DNA from: Oceanispirochaeta crateris
GTDB taxonomy: Bacteria > Spirochaetota > Spirochaetia > DSM-2461
Direction of reading: 5' to 3'
Length of the DNA stretch: 64,000 nucleotides
Assembly (NCBI RefSeq): GCF_008329965.1
Contig: NZ_CP036150.1
Location: 1,240,001 to 1,304,000, forward strand
Made by a program: the position numbers and the translations under genes. The notes under the pieces are model-generated. The model was not told where the DNA came from. It made no database searches and worked only from the letters and a program-made list of their open reading frames with translations. This document shows, piece by piece, positions 10,389 to 18,254 of this stretch. The number at the start of each line of letters is the position of its first letter. Within the stretch, counting starts at the first letter, position 1.

Positions 10389-10467
10389 TTATCATCCAAA
10401 ATCATAGGTTAAAAACTAGTATACTTTAACTGTTTAAATGGCAATATACATCCGATAATAGAAAATA

Positions 10468-11070
10468 ATGGTATTTGAAAAGTTTTGCATATTAATATTA
10501 TTCTTTATTTCTCAGCTGCTGTACAGCCAGACTTCATTAATTCAGAGCAATACGGAAGAAATGACAGCTCCTACCACCCAAGAACTTCTACCGGAAGCAG
10601 AGTTCCAGGAATTGCCGGAGGGTTACCGAACCATTCTGCTGGGCATGGATTTTGAAGAAACCAAAAATATACTTCTGAGGGAATCCAGGTTCGATTTTAG
10701 GGGTGATCCGGATGTCTCCCTACAAAAAGAGGGAACTCAGGCCTTGATTAGTTCCCGGGGTCGGTCATTCATTGAACATGGATATTTTCAGTTTCACGAA
10801 AACAAGCTCTATCTGATTATCCTCCATATGGATGAGACAAAATTGGATTTTTTCAGCCTGCAGAAATCTCTCACTGAGAAATATGGACCTCCCGTTGAAC
10901 TTTCACCAGAGGGAATGCACTGGTCTAATGATAAAATTAAAATGAGTCTTGAATATCCTCTGACGGTGAAATATTTAGATTTAGAAGTATTTAACTCATT
11001 TCTTGATGAAAACATCCGGCTGAAGAGCTTTCAGGAAGTATCTCGAAATGATTTCCTGGAGGATTTCTGA
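10468..11070 (+). CDS. Secreted protein of unknown function
   Basis: 200 residues with an N-terminal signal peptide ending LLYSQ. The mature part is a small mixed alpha/beta domain (LLGMDFEETKNILLRESRF, then HFxENKLYLIIL-like strands, then LTEKYGPPVEL). That layout recalls small periplasmic domains that read substrate or ligand through a beta-sheet, but I do not recognise a named family. Its stop overlaps the start of the DUF192 gene (TGATG), so the two are translationally coupled. The upstream gap of about 80 bases holds a TATACT box that could serve as a promoter. Confidence 0.6.
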   Translation: MVFEKFCILILFFISQLLYSQTSLIQSNTEEMTAPTTQELLPEAEFQELPEGYRTILLGMDFEETKNILLRESRFDFRGDPDVSLQKEGTQALISSRGRSFIEHGYFQFHENKLYLIILHMDETKLDFFSLQKSLTEKYGPPVELSPEGMHWSNDKIKMSLEYPLTVKYLDLEVFNSFLDENIRLKSFQEVSRNDFLEDF

Positions 11071-11483
11071 TGCCAAGAATACTTATTTTTCTCTTGTTCC
11101 TGATTTCATCCTGTTCTGCATCTGATAATAATTTTTCTACCATTCAAATAGGGGACCTAACATTCCGAGTTGAAATAGCAGAGACAGCAGAAAGTAGAAG
11201 ACAGGGGCTCATGAATAGAAAATCATTGCCATCTGATGAAGGAATGTTATTCATTTTTGAGCAAGAACAAAAAATGTCATTTTGGATGAAAAACACATCC
11301 ATACCACTTTCCATTGCCTATATTAGTAAAGCGGGAATTATCCGCGAGATATATAAGATGAAACCATTTTCGGAAAAAACAGTCTCATCCCGCACTTCTG
11401 TACTCTATGCTTTGGAAGTAAATGATGGATTCTTTGAAAGACATGGAATAAAAGAGGGAGACAAGGTTCAGTTCTCTCCCTGA
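11070..11483 (+). CDS. DUF192 family lipoprotein
   Basis: 137 residues. The N-terminus ends its hydrophobic part with LISSCSA, a lipobox-like cysteine, so the protein is probably lipid-anchored. The rest is a full DUF192 domain: RRQGLMNRKSLPSDEGMLFIF, then MSFWMKNTSIPLSIAYI, then LEVNDGFFERHGIKEGD. DUF192 proteins are small beta-barrel proteins, usually exported, whose biochemical role is not settled. Coupled to the upstream secreted protein by a TGATG overlap. Its 3' end overlaps the convergent xseB by 16 bases. Confidence 0.85.
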   Translation: MPRILIFLLFLISSCSASDNNFSTIQIGDLTFRVEIAETAESRRQGLMNRKSLPSDEGMLFIFEQEQKMSFWMKNTSIPLSIAYISKAGIIREIYKMKPFSEKTVSSRTSVLYALEVNDGFFERHGIKEGDKVQFSP

Positions 11484-11659
11484 TCTTCTTCGGATATTTC
11501 CTGAATCAGCAATTCTGCCTTTTCTAACTCTTTTTCAATTTCTTCGGCCAGAACAGCACCTTCCTTGTAGAGTTCAAGTTGCTGAGAAAACTCGGGTTCT
11601 CCCGATTTTATCAATTCTGAGATTTCTTCAAGACGATTCATTTTTTGTTCAAATTTCAA
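11468..11659 (-). CDS. xseB: Exodeoxyribonuclease VII small subunit
   Basis: 63 residues, beginning MKFEQKMNRLEEISELIKSG, then a helix containing LYKEGAVLAEEIEKEL. This is the standard XseB layout: a short helical hairpin that coats the XseA coiled coil. The start chosen is TTG at 11659, because AAGGAG lies five bases upstream and the resulting N-terminus matches the family; a longer frame opening at 11716 has no such support. It overlaps the 3' end of xseA by 11 bases, which implies coupled translation. Exonuclease VII degrades single-stranded DNA in both directions and acts in repair. Confidence 0.9.
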   Translation of the reverse strand: MKFEQKMNRLEEISELIKSGEPEFSQQLELYKEGAVLAEEIEKELEKAELLIQEISEEDQGEN

Positions 11660-12851
11660 TTTTATCTCCTTCAATGACGGCAGAGATCTGTCCGTCTGTA
11701 AACTGCAAATGCACATGATCCCCCTGTGTCAGCTGGTTTGCCTGACTAATAAGATTCCCATCTTTTCTAACAAGGGCATAGCCTCTGGACAATATATAAT
11801 GAGGGGAAGATGCTTCCAGGACCTCTTTATTGACCCTGTTCATATGTCTTATTTGACTGATTCTATCTTGCAAAACCCTCTTAGTTTCCATTTTCCAAAG
11901 ATCAATCGATTGCTGCTGCATACTGATTTGTTGTAATAACGATGTTTCAAGGTCCTCTTTACTGCACCGGCTCAACTTCCATTTCTGCTTTTCCAAAGAA
12001 TGCTTCATGCCTTGAAGAAGCTGCGATTTGATCTGTTTTACTTTTGCGGGAGCTTCAACACTCCTTTGTGAAACAATCTCTGCAGCGGCCGAGGGTGTTG
12101 CGGCCCTCATATCTGCTGCAAAATCAGACAGAGAAAAATCAATTTCATGTCCGATGCCAGAGATAATAGGATGACGTGAAGCAGCAACGGCTCGGACAAC
12201 GGCTTCATCACTGAAGGATAAAAGATCTTCCAGAGAACCTCCTCCTCTGGCAAGAATGATTAAATCAATATCATCTCTTTGATTGAGAACTTCCAGGGAC
12301 TTCAAAACAGACCTTGCAGAGCTATCTCCCTGGACAACGGTATCTTTGATAAGGATTCTGCAGGAACTCATTCTTCGCTGTAAAATTTGAAGGATATCCT
12401 GAAGGGCGGCACCCCGCAAAGATGTAACGACTCCAATACAAGAAGGGTAGAGTGGTAAAGGTCTTTTGAATTTTGAATCAAATAATCCTTCCCCCTGGAG
12501 CTTCATTTTTAATTGTTCTAGCTGATACAGAAGATCACCCCGACCTGTTTCTTCCATGGATTCACAAATGAGTTGGTAGTTTCCTCTTTGTGCATACACG
12601 GTCACCCTTGCAATGACAGCCACAGACTGTCCATCACCGGGTTTAAAGGTCAATAGTTGCCGTTGCTGTCTGAATAAGACTGCCGAAATAACTGCGTCTT
12701 TATCTTTAAGATTAAAATAACAATGTCCTGATGCAGCGGGTCTAAAGTTGCTGATTTCACCTTGAACACGGACAACAGGAAAACTGTCCTCCAGTTGATT
12801 CTTGATGAGATAGGTCAGTTCAGAAACATTGTATCGTGGGATACCGGTCAT
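11649..12851 (-). CDS. xseA: Exodeoxyribonuclease VII large subunit
   Basis: 400 residues from ATG 12851, with AAGGAG at 12862-12857 and a five-base spacer; a GTG six bases earlier abuts the Shine-Dalgarno sequence and is unlikely. The N-terminal OB-fold (YNVSELTYLIKNQLEDSFPVV, HCYFNLKDKDAVISAVLF) binds single-stranded DNA. The catalytic core follows (GVVTSLRGAALQDIL, LIILARGGGSLEDLLSF, PIISGIGHEIDFSLSDFAADMRA). The C-terminal half is a coiled coil that recruits XseB. The length is slightly short of the usual 400-450. Operon with xseB. Confidence 0.95.
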   Translation of the reverse strand: MTGIPRYNVSELTYLIKNQLEDSFPVVRVQGEISNFRPAASGHCYFNLKDKDAVISAVLFRQQRQLLTFKPGDGQSVAVIARVTVYAQRGNYQLICESMEETGRGDLLYQLEQLKMKLQGEGLFDSKFKRPLPLYPSCIGVVTSLRGAALQDILQILQRRMSSCRILIKDTVVQGDSSARSVLKSLEVLNQRDDIDLIILARGGGSLEDLLSFSDEAVVRAVAASRHPIISGIGHEIDFSLSDFAADMRAATPSAAAEIVSQRSVEAPAKVKQIKSQLLQGMKHSLEKQKWKLSRCSKEDLETSLLQQISMQQQSIDLWKMETKRVLQDRISQIRHMNRVNKEVLEASSPHYILSRGYALVRKDGNLISQANQLTQGDHVHLQFTDGQISAVIEGDKIEI

Positions 12852-12865
12852 TAACACTCCTTATT

Positions 12866-13351
12866 TTATTTATTCGGAGAGAGCACTCTTTCCATGATCA
12901 TGGCCGCTTCAGAAGCCTCCCTCATGGCTTGATAAATATATTTTTCCTTCGCATTGAGGGGAGCCTTCACTGTATAGAGGATCAGATATTGATCACTGCT
13001 GCTGTCTTTCAAAAGAGACCAACTGCCCATAACTCTTGTTTGCAGATTATCCATGAGCAGGACCCGGCTGACATAATTCAGTTCCACAGGACTCAACAGG
13101 GAAGAAAAGGTAAATATTTCACGGATGCCAACGGAACCGGAATAATTGATATGGCCCCGGATCCAAACATCTCTCATTAAAGACTCACCATCAGATATAA
13201 TCCTGTAATCTCCTTCATGGTCAATTGTGTATGTAAAACTATCTTTCAAAAATTTTTCCAAAGCTCTGTTTTTTTCAAGAGAACGGGAAGAACAGGATGA
13301 CAGAGACAAAATAATCAGGAAAACAGTCAGGAACTGGGTACTAATTCTCAT
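12866..13351 (-). CDS. Predicted lipoprotein of unknown function
   Basis: 161 residues. The hydrophobic leader ends LSLSSCSS, a plausible lipobox with cysteine at residue 20. The mature part is a single compact domain with alternating strands (YTIDHEGDYRIIS, VWIRGHINYSGSV, DQYLILYTV) and a C-terminal helix (EASEAAMIMERVL). I do not recognise a family. It lies 14 bases upstream of xseA on the same strand, so it may share a transcript with xseA-xseB, and is divergent from the spiro-SPASM gene. Confidence 0.65.
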   Translation of the reverse strand: MRISTQFLTVFLIILSLSSCSSRSLEKNRALEKFLKDSFTYTIDHEGDYRIISDGESLMRDVWIRGHINYSGSVGIREIFTFSSLLSPVELNYVSRVLLMDNLQTRVMGSWSLLKDSSSDQYLILYTVKAPLNAKEKYIYQAMREASEAAMIMERVLSPNK

Positions 13352-13413
13352 ATTTTCTCCCGGGATTGTATCTTTCCCTCAGATGAAATATTCTTTTTGA
13401 CGATATTGTGACT

Positions 13414-14925
13414 ATGAGAAATATAGTATTTCTGAATTTGATCAAAAGCAATTCCTACTCACAAAAGCAACTTCCAAGTAATAGAACCATATCACAAATG
13501 GTTCAGGATTTTACAGCCTGTATTCCCGATGTGGAAAAAGTAATCCCTATAGCCCTGGATCAGGAACAGGTTCTAGCATTCTACGGTGATACCGAGAACC
13601 CGGACATAGTATATCTTGAGTCAGACAGACAGGATCTATTGCTAAAAACCATGGCGAAAGAATCGGAAGGCTATGATCACTGTTTCTATTATTACACCGA
13701 CACCCCCTTACTGGATCAGAACCTGATGAAAAAGATGTATGCCAATCACTTAAAGTATTATGCTGATTATACTTTTGCTGATGGTTACCCCCTTGGTCTG
13801 GCTCCGGAAATCATTTCATCCAATACCCTTAAGGATCTCAATAAAATCATTCCAGAAAAAAAAGAAGCCATCGAACGTGAGAGCCTGTTTTCATGGATTC
13901 AAAAAGACATCAATTCTTTTGATATAGAGACAGAGATTTCATCAGTAGACCTACGCTTAAAGAGAATATGCCTCAGTACGGAGAATCAAATCAATTTCCT
14001 TCAGCTTGAAAGTTTCATGAAATCAGGAATAATCACTGCAGAAGATTTTATGGAAAAACATAAATCCCTTGATGAACACTGTAGAACTGTCCCCAATTAC
14101 TATCAGATACAGATTTCTTCATCTTGTCCTCAAAGTTGCTCCTATTGTCCCTATCCTACAATGAATCCGCATCATAGAAGTGACAATTCAGAGATGTCTA
14201 TCCACAATATTTTAAAACTGGCTGAATCCATTGAGGCTTTTACTCCAGAAGCAAGGATCTCTTTGAGCCTTTGGGGTGAACCTGCCATGCATTCTGATAT
14301 AAAGAATGTTTTAACATCTCTTATACAGAAAAGCAGATTGAATTTTGTCATCGAAAGCTCTGGAATTGGATGGGGTAATCTTGAAACGCCTGAAATGGCA
14401 GAGATTTTAGAGTCTAATCGAATTGAATGGATTTTTTCTCTGGATGCTATGGACAGCAATCTATACAAACAACTCAGGGGAGACGGCCAGGTAGAAGCTC
14501 TTTCCATGATCGAGAAAATGCTGACAGTCAATCCCGAGCGCACCTGGATACAGGCGGTCAGGATGAAAGAGAATGAAGATGATCTTGAAGAGTTTTACCG
14601 ATTTTGGAAAGAAAAAACCAACAATGTTATCATTCAGAAATATGACCACTTCTCCAAATCCCTGCCCGAAAAAAAGATTACCGACCTATCGCCATTAAAA
14701 AGATTTCCCTGCTGGCATTTGAAGAGAGAAATGGCGATTCTTCTAGATGGATCGGTTGTCCGCTGCCGCGAAGATATCAATGGAAAACATCAAAGAGAGA
14801 ACTGCTTCGAAGTCCCCCTGGAATCAATCTGGAACAATGGAAGAACTCTCTACAATGAGCATTTAAATGAAGAGTATAAGGGAGTATGTGCCGGTTGTGA
14901 TGAATACTACAGCTATAACTTCTAA
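13414..14925 (+). CDS. Spiro-SPASM radical SAM protein with SpsF-like N-terminal domain
   Basis: About 503 residues; ATG 13414 is chosen over GTG 13408, and neither has a clear Shine-Dalgarno sequence. The radical SAM cluster-binding motif CPQSCSYC (CxxxCxxC) lies near residue 233, and a C-terminal SPASM-like region holds further cysteines (FPCWHLKRE, VVRCRED, CAGCDEYY). This matches the family known as spiro-SPASM. The first 200 residues look like a degenerate nucleotidyltransferase: YYYTDTPLLDQNLMKKM and YADYTFADGYPLGLAPEI align by eye with the SpsF-like protein encoded at 15844. Radical SAM enzymes with SPASM regions make radical modifications, often on peptides; the substrate here is unknown. 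First gene of a coupled cluster. Confidence 0.85.
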   Translation: MRNIVFLNLIKSNSYSQKQLPSNRTISQMVQDFTACIPDVEKVIPIALDQEQVLAFYGDTENPDIVYLESDRQDLLLKTMAKESEGYDHCFYYYTDTPLLDQNLMKKMYANHLKYYADYTFADGYPLGLAPEIISSNTLKDLNKIIPEKKEAIERESLFSWIQKDINSFDIETEISSVDLRLKRICLSTENQINFLQLESFMKSGIITAEDFMEKHKSLDEHCRTVPNYYQIQISSSCPQSCSYCPYPTMNPHHRSDNSEMSIHNILKLAESIEAFTPEARISLSLWGEPAMHSDIKNVLTSLIQKSRLNFVIESSGIGWGNLETPEMAEILESNRIEWIFSLDAMDSNLYKQLRGDGQVEALSMIEKMLTVNPERTWIQAVRMKENEDDLEEFYRFWKEKTNNVIIQKYDHFSKSLPEKKITDLSPLKRFPCWHLKREMAILLDGSVVRCREDINGKHQRENCFEVPLESIWNNGRTLYNEHLNEEYKGVCAGCDEYYSYNF

Positions 14926-15847
14926 TTCACTCCCTGGATATACTGTTGTGACCTCAGGAGACAGTGAACGGGAAACCTTTGAAGGAATTACGATTGTTCT
15001 TCTCAGTAGAGGAGGTCGTCCCTTCAGGAAGGAACAGATACAAAAACTGGCTCAAATGCAGGTTCAGGAGATACTCTCAGTAGAAAATCCCGGATCTGAT
15101 CTGGATGGGCTGACCAGAATGATGCCGACCCTCAAATGTATTGTCATGCCAGACCATCTTTCCACGGGTGAAAAAATTAATATTGCCATGCGAGAATCGT
15201 CGGGATCACATGTCCTCGTGATGTGGGACGATATGGATTTACAGATCATAGGAAAGACAGGGCGTCTTTTTGCCATGGCATCTGAACAGGATTCCCTTTG
15301 CAGTGTTCCCGTACTGATGAATGCCCGAAAAGATTCCATTCCGATTAGACTGGCTCCTGTATTCTCCGGATCTAAACTCGATGTGATTCCTCTGGGCTCA
15401 GTAAAGAATGAGACCCCCACACTCTATCCATTTGATTATTGCGGGATCTACAATAGAGCAAAATTTAATCTATCAGAAGGATTTGATCCTAAGATTCGGT
15501 CTCCCTACTGGCAAAAACTCGATTTTGGTTTCAGGGCGTTTCTTTGGGGAGAGAAAGTACAATGTTTTACAGGTATTAAAATTGCCTATCAAAATGAAAT
15601 ACCCCACGATGATATTACAATAGACTTTTCTTATAAACGGTTTTTCTTGAAAAATCTGGCTCTCATTTACAAAGGCGACTCGTGCCATTTGTCCATAAAA
15701 AGCATCTTGCGTTTTCATCTACAGTCCAGAATGTCTCTATTCAACTCTTTTAAAGATTATAGAGAAATCTGGCAGTGGGTTAGAGTAAATACCTACCGGT
15801 TTCAATTGGATCCTTACAGCCTCACAGAACTCTGGGAATTAGAATGA
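14900..15847 (+). CDS. Glycosyltransferase-like protein (GT-A fold)
   Basis: About 315 residues. The frame is open from 14867, inside the preceding gene; ATG 14900 is chosen, with AAGGGAG at 14878-14884. The protein starts with ITIVLLSRGGRPF, then a helix, then VLVMWDDMDLQ, which carries a D-D-x-D element like the metal-binding DxD of GT-A glycosyltransferases. Later parts (LYPFDYCGIYNRAKF, SPYWQKLDFGFRAFLWGE) resemble the acceptor half of family 2 enzymes. No membrane segment is seen. It overlaps the spiro-SPASM stop by 26 bases and the next gene by four (ATGA). Role inferred: transfer of a sugar or other activated group in the same pathway as its neighbours. Confidence 0.65.
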   Translation: MNTTAITSNSLPGYTVVTSGDSERETFEGITIVLLSRGGRPFRKEQIQKLAQMQVQEILSVENPGSDLDGLTRMMPTLKCIVMPDHLSTGEKINIAMRESSGSHVLVMWDDMDLQIIGKTGRLFAMASEQDSLCSVPVLMNARKDSIPIRLAPVFSGSKLDVIPLGSVKNETPTLYPFDYCGIYNRAKFNLSEGFDPKIRSPYWQKLDFGFRAFLWGEKVQCFTGIKIAYQNEIPHDDITIDFSYKRFFLKNLALIYKGDSCHLSIKSILRFHLQSRMSLFNSFKDYREIWQWVRVNTYRFQLDPYSLTELWELE

Positions 15848-16509
15848 AAAAAGCTGTATTTTTACAGGTTCGTCTGGATTCTCACAGACTTCCTCAAAAA
15901 GCCCTCAAACTGATAGACGATAAAACTGTCGTAGAACATGCCATGATCTCACTTAAAAACCTGGATTTGGACAATTATGTCATTGTCACGGCCCGGGGAG
16001 ATGAAAAAGATCTGAAACCACTGGCCGATCGCTGTGGTTTTGAAGTCTTTGCCGGCGACAGACAAGATGTCTTAAAACGCTATATTGAGGCTGGTAGATT
16101 ATATGAACCTCAGCTCATCATCAGGGCAACAGGTGATAATCCTCTTGTCTCCTGGGAAATGGCGTCTAAAGTGATAAAAGACTTTGAACAAGACGATTGT
16201 CCTGATTATATGGCCATGAAAGGGCTGCCCATCGGTTGCGGTGTGGAAGTCTTTAAGCGGGATGCCCTCGAAAAATCCTATCCTCTCACTGAATCAAACT
16301 ATGATCATGAACATGTAACACCCTATATTTATAATAATCCTGATATGTTCAGTCTAAAGTATTTAAACCATAATCCACCTATGAATCAGAGAGTGACCCT
16401 CGATACACTGGAGGATTATAAGAATATCTCTTATATTTTTTCACAATTATATGAAGGAAAGACCATCGACTTTTGCCGCTTGAAGGAATATTTACTCAAC
16501 CATGATTAA
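15844..16509 (+). CDS. SpsF-like cytidylyltransferase
   Basis: 221 residues. It starts KKAVFLQVRLDSHRLPQKAL, the nucleotide-binding signature of CMP-sugar synthetases of the SpsF/NeuA/KdsB group. It continues with KRYIEAGRLYEPQLIIRATGDNPLVS (the D-x-P metal-binding motif), then VEVFKRDALEK, then YDHEHVTPYIYN and QRVTLDTLEDYKN. Members activate a sugar acid or similar compound with CTP. Overlaps at both ends (ATGA upstream, eight bases downstream) show tight coupling to the glycosyltransferase-like and PseG-like genes, which suggests all act on one compound. Confidence 0.85.
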   Translation: MKKAVFLQVRLDSHRLPQKALKLIDDKTVVEHAMISLKNLDLDNYVIVTARGDEKDLKPLADRCGFEVFAGDRQDVLKRYIEAGRLYEPQLIIRATGDNPLVSWEMASKVIKDFEQDDCPDYMAMKGLPIGCGVEVFKRDALEKSYPLTESNYDHEHVTPYIYNNPDMFSLKYLNHNPPMNQRVTLDTLEDYKNISYIFSQLYEGKTIDFCRLKEYLLNHD

Positions 16510-18253
16510 CAGTGACAAAATACTATTTATCCCGTCTATTAGGCATGGAAACGGTACAGGTCATCTAAGACGCTGCTTAGAATGGTCATCAGAACTGAAA
16601 AAGGCTCACTATTACCTCCCTTCAGAAGACAAGGAATCAGCCATTGATCTAAAAAACCATCCTCTAATTAAAAAGACTGCCAATCTGGTTCGCCATGATT
16701 CAGAAAAAGAATTGAAACAAATAGACTGGAAACTGATTGTCCTGGACAATCGAACGACATATGATGTGCCTTCAGTCTTGAATAAGATTCCTGTGATAGC
16801 CATTGATGAGACAGGACCATTTCGACAAAGAGCATCTTATGTATTGGATATTCTACCATCAAGGAAGCGGAAACAAGCCAACAACCATGTATTTTCCTTT
16901 TTAAACTTCCCAGAGAAAATAAGATCCATAAGACCATTGAAAAAGATCCTGATCTCCTTCGGTGGTGAAGATCCAGGAAATTTAAGTCAAAAGATTCTCG
17001 ACTCCCTGGATAAGAAACTGCTGGAAAACTATGAATGGTCAGTCATTCTCCCCCACAGGGGAAACACAGAGGCAATTCCTAATCAAGTACAATGTTTACA
17101 TTACGTTGAAGACCTCAAGAATCAGCTTCATCATTATGATCTTGTGATCACAAGTTATGGACTAACAGCTCTTGAAGCTTTGGCCTCTCAAGTTTTTGTG
17201 CTGTTATTCAATCCAGGAAGCTACCATGATCAATTGTCCAGGAATTTTAGGATACCCTATTGTCCTCGAGGATTTAAAAAAAACAAAAGGCAGTTGAATC
17301 AGTACTTGAATCATGCAATAGGATTACTGAATGAAGGAGGGGAGAGCTCCTTTAAATCTCTCTGGTCAAAAATGACGATTAAACATCAATCATTACTAGA
17401 ATGGCTTGAAAAAATGACGATTTCAAGTGAAAGCTGTCCAGTTTGCGGGAGTATGGATCGCAAAGTGATTGGTCGATTTGAATTCAAGAGTTATTTTATT
17501 TGCACAAACTGCTCCATGAAATATATGGTTCAGTTCATGCAGAAATCAGACATATATTCTAAAGACTATTTTTTCTCTGAATACAAAAAACAATACGGAA
17601 AGACCTATTTAGAAGACTTTCCCCATATTCAAAAAATGGGTGAAGAAAGATTAGATAGAATTCCCATAAAAGCGGGAAAGATTTTGGATATTGGATGTGC
17701 CTATGGACCCTTTTTACTCAAAGCTGCCGAAAGGGGATTTTCCGCCTGGGGACTAGAGATTTCCGAAGAGGCAGTCTCTCACATACAGGAGAACTATCCT
17801 CAAATCAATATTCATCAAGGCTCTTTTGAAAACCTGGATATTCATCACTCCGTTTTTTCAGAAAATCAGTTTGATGTTATAACCATGTGGTATGTCATTG
17901 AGCATTTTGATGACCTAAAATCCTTATTACCAAAATTGAACTCTTTATTGAAGGAGGGAGGGATTCTAGCCTTATCCACACCTCATGCTTCAGGAATAAG
18001 CGGCCAATTTAATCTGCAGAACTTTCTTAAAAACAGTCCCGAAGATCATTTTACCCTATGGGATAGAAAATCGGCCGTAAAAGCCTTAAAATTGCACGGT
18101 TTTCGTTCCATCCGATTCCATGTAACAGGTCATCATCCCGAAAGATTTCCTCTCATATTAAAAAAGATTCTGACTTATAATATGAGAAAATATATGAGTA
18201 TCCTCCTTGGATGGGGCGATACATTTGAAATTTATGCTAAAAAAGGGAAATAA
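16502..18253 (+). CDS. Fusion of PseG/SpsG-like hydrolase-transferase and SAM methyltransferase
   Basis: 583 residues with two halves. Residues about 1-300 resemble PseG/SpsG: RHGNGTGHLRRCLEW (the GxGHxxRC motif), ISFGGEDPGNLSQKIL and ITSYGLTALEALAS; in the pseudaminic-acid pathway PseG removes UDP from a UDP-sugar. Residues about 310-345 hold a four-cysteine zinc knuckle (CPVCG and CTNCS). Residues about 390-520 form a class I methyltransferase (ILDIGCAYGPFLLKAA as motif I, VITMWYVIEHFDD, LNSLLKEGGILALSTPH). One protein could thus release or transfer and methylate the same intermediate. Overlaps spsF-like gene by eight bases; one base before the ATP-grasp start. Confidence 0.8.
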   Translation: MINSDKILFIPSIRHGNGTGHLRRCLEWSSELKKAHYYLPSEDKESAIDLKNHPLIKKTANLVRHDSEKELKQIDWKLIVLDNRTTYDVPSVLNKIPVIAIDETGPFRQRASYVLDILPSRKRKQANNHVFSFLNFPEKIRSIRPLKKILISFGGEDPGNLSQKILDSLDKKLLENYEWSVILPHRGNTEAIPNQVQCLHYVEDLKNQLHHYDLVITSYGLTALEALASQVFVLLFNPGSYHDQLSRNFRIPYCPRGFKKNKRQLNQYLNHAIGLLNEGGESSFKSLWSKMTIKHQSLLEWLEKMTISSESCPVCGSMDRKVIGRFEFKSYFICTNCSMKYMVQFMQKSDIYSKDYFFSEYKKQYGKTYLEDFPHIQKMGEERLDRIPIKAGKILDIGCAYGPFLLKAAERGFSAWGLEISEEAVSHIQENYPQINIHQGSFENLDIHHSVFSENQFDVITMWYVIEHFDDLKSLLPKLNSLLKEGGILALSTPHASGISGQFNLQNFLKNSPEDHFTLWDRKSAVKALKLHGFRSIRFHVTGHHPERFPLILKKILTYNMRKYMSILLGWGDTFEIYAKKGK

Positions 18254-18254
18254 A

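Noticed and set aside
14867-14899. Longer N-terminus for the glycosyltransferase-like protein
   Set aside because: The extra residues lie within the spiro-SPASM coding end and precede or overlap the AAGGGAG ribosome site.
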